A program made the translations under genes and the position numbers. Below the pieces are notes generated by a model. That model made no database searches, had not been told where the DNA came from, and saw only the letters and a program-made list of their open reading frames with translations. From Cypionkella sp049896245 (GTDB lineage: Bacteria > Pseudomonadota > Alphaproteobacteria > Rhodobacterales > Rhodobacteraceae), in contig NZ_JAFCTX010000019.1 of NCBI RefSeq assembly GCF_049896245.1, positions 19,400 through 83,399 of the forward strand: a DNA stretch of 64,000 nt, written 5' to 3'. Below, one piece after another: positions 59,521 to 64,000 of this stretch; position 1 is the stretch's first letter, and every line of letters starts with the position of its first letter.

Positions 59521-60789
59521 ATGGCACGCGCACAAGGAGCGCGGGCGCAGATGGCGCTTGCGTTTGAGACTGTCTATGGCACTCCGCCGGGATCCGGGTT
59601 TACCCAGATGCCCTTTATCACCAGTTCGCTGGCGGCTGAGCAACCGCTGCTGGCATCCGAGCTTCTGGGCTATGGCCGCGATCCCCGCGCGCCACTGTTG
59701 GATGCGATTACCACCGACGGCGATGTCGAGGTGCCGATCGATGCGGTTGGCTTCGGCTTCTGGTTGAAGGCGGCTTTCGGGGCACCAACCACCGCTGGCA
59801 CGGTCGCTGCAACCGGGGCGATCACCTTCTCGGCGCAACCAGCCGTCAACAGCACGCTGACGATCAACGGCACGGTCTTCACCTTTGTGGTCTCCGGCGC
59901 TGTCGGCAACCAGATCAATATCGGCGCGAACCTCGCGGCCACCATGACCGCGCTTGCGGTCGTCTTGAACGCGAACGGCACGGTTGGTGGCGCGTTTGCA
60001 ACCTATGTTGCGACTGCCACGGCGATCAGCATCACGCGCGGCGTCTTGGGCGTGGCGGGCAATACAGTCACGCTTGCCGCCTCCATTGCACCTGCGTCCA
60101 ACGGTACGGTGTCGGCGGCCACCCTGACAGGCGGTTTGAATTCGCACACCTTCATGTCGGGTAGTTGGACCTTGCCGAGCATGTCCATCGAAGTCGGCAT
60201 GCCGGAGGTACCGCGCTTTGCGATGTATTCCGGCTGCGTCCTTGATGCGCTGTCCTGGTCGATGGAACGCTCGGGCCTCCTGAGTTCCAAGGTCATGCTG
60301 GTGGCGCAGGGCGAGACCATCGCCGGTGCAACCGCCGCAGGCACACCGGCGGCGATTACCTTGAGGCGGTTCGGCCATTTTAACGGCGCGATCAAGCGGG
60401 ATGGCGTGGCGCTGGGCAATATCGTCTCGGCGGAAGTTACCTATGCCAACAATCTCGACCGGATCGAAACCATCCGGTCGGACGCCAAGATCGACGGCGC
60501 GGATCCCACCATCGCGGCCCTGACCGGCAAGGTCGAGGTCCGCTTCGCCGACACCACGCTTTTGACCCAAGCCATCAATGGAACGGCAGCCGCGCTGGAA
60601 TTCTCCTACGCGCTGGCCAGCGGCGAAGGCCTGACGCTGACCGCCCATGCGGTCTATCTGCCGCGCCCGCGCATCGAAATCAAAGGCCCGAAAGGTGTGC
60701 AAGCGTCCTTCGACTGGCAAGCCGCCTTGGCCACCAGCCCGGCGCGGATGTGCACCATCGTCCTCGTCAACAACATCGCAGGTTACTGA
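59521..60789 (+). CDS. Phage tail tube protein
   Basis: 422 aa. RAQGARAQMALAFETVYGTP and ELLGYGRDPRAPLLDAITTD at the N-terminus, GFGFWLKAAFGAPTTAG, and the C-terminal EVTYANNLDRIETIRSDAKI and EVRFADTTLLTQAINGTA fit the major tail tube family. A beta-rich, Ala/Thr/Gly-rich insertion at about 95-205 (ITFSAQPAVNSTLTING ...) looks like an extra surface domain. Stop and next start share one base. Confidence 0.87.
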   Translation: MARAQGARAQMALAFETVYGTPPGSGFTQMPFITSSLAAEQPLLASELLGYGRDPRAPLLDAITTDGDVEVPIDAVGFGFWLKAAFGAPTTAGTVAATGAITFSAQPAVNSTLTINGTVFTFVVSGAVGNQINIGANLAATMTALAVVLNANGTVGGAFATYVATATAISITRGVLGVAGNTVTLAASIAPASNGTVSAATLTGGLNSHTFMSGSWTLPSMSIEVGMPEVPRFAMYSGCVLDALSWSMERSGLLSSKVMLVAQGETIAGATAAGTPAAITLRRFGHFNGAIKRDGVALGNIVSAEVTYANNLDRIETIRSDAKIDGADPTIAALTGKVEVRFADTTLLTQAINGTAAALEFSYALASGEGLTLTAHAVYLPRPRIEIKGPKGVQASFDWQAALATSPARMCTIVLVNNIAGY

Positions 60790-61244
60790 TGATACGGATC
60801 CAACTTTCCCCCGAACCGCAATGGTTTGAGCTCGGCCACGGCGTGCGCCTGCAGCTTTTGCCGCTGACCACAGCGCTGATGGTGGCCACCCGGTCCGACC
60901 CCGCCGTGCAGGCGTTGGAGGCCGAGGCCAACAACGACAGCCGGGCAGCCACCTTCGCTGCAGCGCTTGCCCGTCGCGCTATCGTCAATTGGGAAGGCGT
61001 CGGCGATGCAGATGGCGCGGTCATCGCGGTGACCCCGGAGGGGATCGACGCACTGCTGTCGCTCTGGCCGATCTTCGAGGCTTTCAATCTGCACTACGTC
61101 AGCCGCGGCATGCTGCTGGACGCCGAAAAAAACGGCTCTCCGCCCTCGCCGACTGGCACTTCAGCGGGGGCGATAGCTACTGCCAGGCCTGCGAGGCGTA
61201 CGACGCCTGCGGAACCCAATGCCAAGACTGCCCCGCGCGCCTGA
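60789..61244 (+). CDS. Tail assembly chaperone, G-like product
   Basis: 151 aa. MIRIQLSPEPQWFELGHGVR, then a helical part (ALMVATRSDPAVQALEAEAN, LLSLWPIFEAFNLHYVSRGM). It lies between tail tube and tape measure, the place of lambda G. Near its end the A7C run at 61126-61133 allows -1 slippage into the frame ending at 61471. Without slippage the last ~37 residues are low-complexity (SPPSPTGTSAGAI), as is usual for the unshifted tail. Confidence 0.85.
   Translation: MIRIQLSPEPQWFELGHGVRLQLLPLTTALMVATRSDPAVQALEAEANNDSRAATFAAALARRAIVNWEGVGDADGAVIAVTPEGIDALLSLWPIFEAFNLHYVSRGMLLDAEKNGSPPSPTGTSAGAIATARPARRTTPAEPNAKTAPRA
61127..61133 (+). promoter_or_regulatory. Programmed -1 frameshift slippery site A-AAA-AAC
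   Basis: In the G-like frame the codons are GAA AAA AAC, giving the heptamer A AAA AAC, a canonical -1 slippery sequence. The new frame (AAA CGG CTC TCC ...) is open to 61471 and encodes the conserved-looking T-like domain. Confidence 0.8.
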
Positions 61245-61471
61245 ACCAGCCGCTCACCCATGATGGTTGGCAGGTCTGGGATCTGGTCGGCCGTCTCGGC
61301 GGGCAAATGCGGGTGGCGGGGAAGGCCGTGCTGGGCTGGGACATGAGCGCGGCTCTGGCATTGGCCCATGCGTTGGGCCTGAACCTGATGGTGGTGGCGG
61401 AACTGTTGCCAGAACTGGAGGCGGTGATGGTCCGCCGCATCAATGAAAAGATCGGGAACCCTGATGGCTGA
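61131..61471 (+). CDS. T-like extension of the tail assembly chaperone (by -1 frameshift)
   Basis: Continues the G-like protein to give a GT fusion of about 227 aa (60789-61471). The extension starts RLSALADWHFSGGDSYCQAC and has a Cys cluster (five Cys within 20 residues, C-x2-C and further pairs) suggesting metal binding, then QVWDLVGRLGGQMRVAGKAV and a helical end (HALGLNLMVVAELLPELEAV). There is no independent start with RBS. It overlaps the tape-measure start by 8 bp. Confidence 0.8.
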
Positions 61472-63914
61472 GAAACGTGTATCCGTCCGCCTCGCGGCAG
61501 TCGGCGGCAAGCAAGTGCGTGCCGAGCTGGAAGGTGTGGGCGACGCCGGGGTCAAGGGCTTCGGCCGCATGTCCAAGGAAGCTGAGATCGCCAACGCCAA
61601 ACTGGCGGCATTTTCAACACGCGTGAAAATCGCCGCAGCTGTGGCTGTCGCGGCCGCCGCTGCGGCGGGCATCGCGATGATCTGTTCAGGGCTGGAAACC
61701 ATCGACGCGCAGGCCAATCTGGCGCAATCGCTCGGCACCACCACCCGCAGTATCCAGGTGCTGACCTTCGCAGGCGACCTCGCCGGGGTGTCGATGGAGG
61801 AGATCGCGGCAGCGACCAAGAAACTGACACTGAAGTTGTCGGATGCGGCGGGCGGCACGGGCACGGCGGTGGCCGCTCTGCAGCGTCTGCACCTCACCGC
61901 AACGGATCTGCAGGCCCTACCGCTCGATGAACGCATCGTCGCCATTCAGGACGCGCTGACAAAGTTCGTACCCCCAGCCGAGCGGGCTGCCGTGGCCTCG
62001 GCCCTCTTCGGCCAAAAGGCAGCTCTTGCCTTCAGCCGGATCGATTCTGCCACGCTGCGCCAAGCATCGCTGGACATCACTGACTTCGGGGTGGCGGTGT
62101 CGGATCAGGATGCCGATCAGATCCGGACGGCAGGTGATGCAATCGACCGGCTAGGTCTGGTCTGGCTGGGCCTTGCAAACCAGTTGACCGTCGCGGTCGC
62201 CCCGGCGCTGGAAACTGTGGCCAATGCGCTGGCCGATGCCACGCGGGTGGGTGGTGTCTTCCAGACCAGCATCAGTTTTCTCGGTGCGCATATCGGCGAG
62301 ATTGCCAGCATTGCGGGGGCGTTCGCGACCTTCTTTGCCGGGCGGTTTGTCGTGGCCTTGGGCGCGGCCGCGCTGGGGGTCAGCGGCTTTTCCCTGTCAT
62401 TGGCCGTCCTAAAGGGTGCCTTGATCCGCACCGGCATCGGCGCTCTGATCGTCGGCGCGGGAGAATTGGTCTATCAGTTTTCCAAGCTCGTCGAGGGGGC
62501 TGGCGGATTCGGCGCAGCCCTTGGTCTGCTCTCTGATCTCGCCAGTGAAGTCTGGGACCGGATCGGCCTTGGCGTCGATGCTGTTGTCGCCAGCCTCAAC
62601 GCCAGTTGGTCCGGGATCACCGCCATCGTGGCCGATGCCATGCAGGGCGCGTTGGTGGCCGTCGTAGGCTTTGGCAATTCGGCAACCGGCGTGTTTCAGG
62701 GGGCGTTTGATGCGGTCAAAGCGATATGGTCGGCGCTGCCCTCGGCCATTGGCGATTTCGCCTTCCAGGCAGCGAATGGTCTGATCAGCGGCGTCGAGGC
62801 GATGCTGAACGGTGTCGTCACCCGGATCAACACCTTCATCTCCGGCCTGAATGCAGCACTCGACATGCTGCCCGATTGGGCCACCGGCGAGGGTGGCATT
62901 CAGATCGGCACCCTCGATCCGGTCACTCTGGGCAGGGTCGACAATCCCTTCGCCGGGGCTGCCACCGCCGCCGGTGCCGCCGCTGCCGATGCGTTCAAGG
63001 CCGCGATGGGCAAAACCTATCTCGAGACGCCTGATCTCGGTCTTGGCACCATGGCGAACGACGCCCGCGACCGGGCGGCCGCCTATTCCGAAGCCTCCGG
63101 CATGCTGACCGACGCGGCGACACGGCCCCTCGCCAGTTGGCAGGCGCTGCAATCGGCGATGACGGCGGCGGGGGCCGACGGCGCTGCGGCCCTCGATGCC
63201 GCGACGGCCGCAGCCGATCGTACCACCGACGCGCTGAACGACGCGGGAACGGCGGCTGGTGGCGCAGGAGCCGCAGGCAAAGCGGCGGGCGATGCCACAG
63301 CAGCCGGGGCAGACGCCGCAAAATCCGGCTGGGGCGCTGTGACCGCAGCACTCTCAGACTATGCCAGCAAGGCCCGCGACATCGGCGCCGACGTCGGTCA
63401 GGCGCTGGTCGGGGCTTTCCAGAGCGCGGAGGATGCGGTGGGCGAGTTCGTGAAGACCGGCAAGCTGAACTTCGGCGATCTCGTCACATCAATCCTGGCG
63501 GATCTCGCCAAATTGGCGGTGCGGAAATCCGTGCTTGGACCCATCGCCGACATACTTTCCGGCGCGCTGGGCGGCATTGGCGGCATCTTCGCGCCCGTCC
63601 TGCATTCGGGCGGCATGGTCGGGAGCACAATGTCCGGCCGAATGATCCCGGCGTTGGCCTTCGCCGGTGCGCCCCGGATGCACTCTGGCGGCTGGGCAGG
63701 ACTTCGGCCCGACGAGGTGCCCGCCATCCTCCAAAAAGGCGAACGGGTGCTTTCGCGGCGAGAACTGGCTGCGCAAGGCGGATCGCAAGCGGGTGGTGGC
63801 CAGAACATCGCCGTCACCATCAACGCCAGGGATGCGCAGAGCTTCCGCCAATCGCGCGTCCAAGTGGCGAGCGACATCGCTCGCGCGGTGGCTTTCGGCC
63901 GGAGGGCTTTCTGA
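61464..63914 (+). CDS. Phage tail tape measure protein
   Basis: 816 aa from ATG 61464. It starts EKRVSVRLAAVGGKQVRAEL, then a helical Ala-rich region, hydrophobic segments at about 290-330, a long Ala/Asp/Gly-rich region at about 570-640 (AADRTTDALNDAGTAAGGAG), and the C-terminal lambda-type end: FGDLVTSILADLAKLAVRKS, GGIFAPVLHSGGMVG, RPDEVPAILQKGERVL. Its length sets tail length (a short siphovirus tail if roughly 0.15 nm per residue applies). Confidence 0.92.
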   Translation: MAEKRVSVRLAAVGGKQVRAELEGVGDAGVKGFGRMSKEAEIANAKLAAFSTRVKIAAAVAVAAAAAAGIAMICSGLETIDAQANLAQSLGTTTRSIQVLTFAGDLAGVSMEEIAAATKKLTLKLSDAAGGTGTAVAALQRLHLTATDLQALPLDERIVAIQDALTKFVPPAERAAVASALFGQKAALAFSRIDSATLRQASLDITDFGVAVSDQDADQIRTAGDAIDRLGLVWLGLANQLTVAVAPALETVANALADATRVGGVFQTSISFLGAHIGEIASIAGAFATFFAGRFVVALGAAALGVSGFSLSLAVLKGALIRTGIGALIVGAGELVYQFSKLVEGAGGFGAALGLLSDLASEVWDRIGLGVDAVVASLNASWSGITAIVADAMQGALVAVVGFGNSATGVFQGAFDAVKAIWSALPSAIGDFAFQAANGLISGVEAMLNGVVTRINTFISGLNAALDMLPDWATGEGGIQIGTLDPVTLGRVDNPFAGAATAAGAAAADAFKAAMGKTYLETPDLGLGTMANDARDRAAAYSEASGMLTDAATRPLASWQALQSAMTAAGADGAAALDAATAAADRTTDALNDAGTAAGGAGAAGKAAGDATAAGADAAKSGWGAVTAALSDYASKARDIGADVGQALVGAFQSAEDAVGEFVKTGKLNFGDLVTSILADLAKLAVRKSVLGPIADILSGALGGIGGIFAPVLHSGGMVGSTMSGRMIPALAFAGAPRMHSGGWAGLRPDEVPAILQKGERVLSRRELAAQGGSQAGGGQNIAVTINARDAQSFRQSRVQVASDIARAVAFGRRAF

Positions 63915-64000
63915 TGGCGTTCGATGAAGTGCGGTTCCCTGATATGATCAGCCGGGGTGCGCGCGGCGGGCCGCAGCGGCGGACCCAGATCGTGACGATG
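63914..64000 (+). CDS. DUF2460 distal tail protein, cut by window end
   Basis: The first 29 codons, AFDEVRFPDMISRGARGGPQ and RRTQIVTM, match the N-terminus of DUF2460/TIGR02217, the distal tail component also found in the gene transfer agent of Rhodobacterales. The ATG shares its A with the tape-measure stop (TGATG). Only the 5' end is visible. Confidence 0.88.
   Translation, partial: MAFDEVRFPDMISRGARGGPQRRTQIVTM

Noticed and set aside
1..64000. CRISPR arrays
   Set aside because: Searched by eye for regularly spaced 25-37 bp repeats with unique spacers; only the 23-bp contiguous array and the 9-mer arrays were found, and neither has spacers of CRISPR type.

Overview
The window reads as chromosome of a GC-rich alphaproteobacterium, most likely a member of the Rhodobacterales. 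The pointers are alphaproteobacterial family signatures (DUF3726 next to RidA, DUF6441, DUF2460), GTA-like tail genes, and duplicated 3' halves of an initiator tRNA whose sequence is alphaproteobacterial in type. No 16S gene or other decisive taxonomic marker is present.

Layout. (1) 1-2850 is ordinary chromosome: three co-directional genes (unknown, DUF3726, RidA-like) ending at a terminator. (2) 2874-40996 is about 38 kb bounded by two identical 49-bp direct repeats. Each repeat is the 3' half of tRNA-fMet on the minus strand, so this looks like an island integrated into that tRNA. Inside it are: a zone of broken genes (3' end of dabA, 5' end of a DUF6671 gene, hsdS, an Xre/RES toxin-antitoxin pair, a collapsed hsdR); a two-gene module of unknown function (347-aa protein plus 4-TM protein); a remnant of a prophage packaging module (14.1-15.8 kb); and a large stress, respiration and copper block. 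That block holds PRC-barrel proteins, a DJ-1-like protein, catalase HPII, a CHRD protein, a CheB-CheR-PAS-HWE kinase with a response regulator, a heme-copper oxidase, a PQQ dehydrogenase, a Cu P-type ATPase and a DUF305 protein. (3) 40997-64000 is a second element entering from the same tRNA site: a 198-aa protein with an XRE/ImmA-IrrE regulator, a tyrosine integrase, several rearranged DNA-modification gene fragments, then the head and tail genes of a siphovirus-type prophage (terminase, gpW, broken portal, capsid, tail, tape measure, start of DUF2460). The prophage runs off the right edge.

How the genes fit together. The oxidase block looks like a self-contained periplasmic oxidation chain. 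A PQQ dehydrogenase and a separate 4-TM protein correspond to the two halves of membrane glucose dehydrogenase. The oxidase subunit II lacks the CuA cysteines, which points to quinol rather than cytochrome c as donor. CtaG and CopD-like proteins are candidates for copper supply. Catalase, PRC-barrel, DUF3008 and CHRD proteins fit a general-stress island. The prophage cannot be productive as it stands: the portal gene is fused out of frame to the capsid gene, removing most of the portal and everything between them.

The most unusual features are a repeat family of about 250 bp (three copies) carrying arrays of the 9-mer GGAAKCCAS, each copy just downstream of a defence-type or DNA-modification gene end; a 23-bp-period array at 45.5 kb; matching candidate integrase arm sites beside the tRNA repeats; and the uncharacterised 347-aa/4-TM gene pair.
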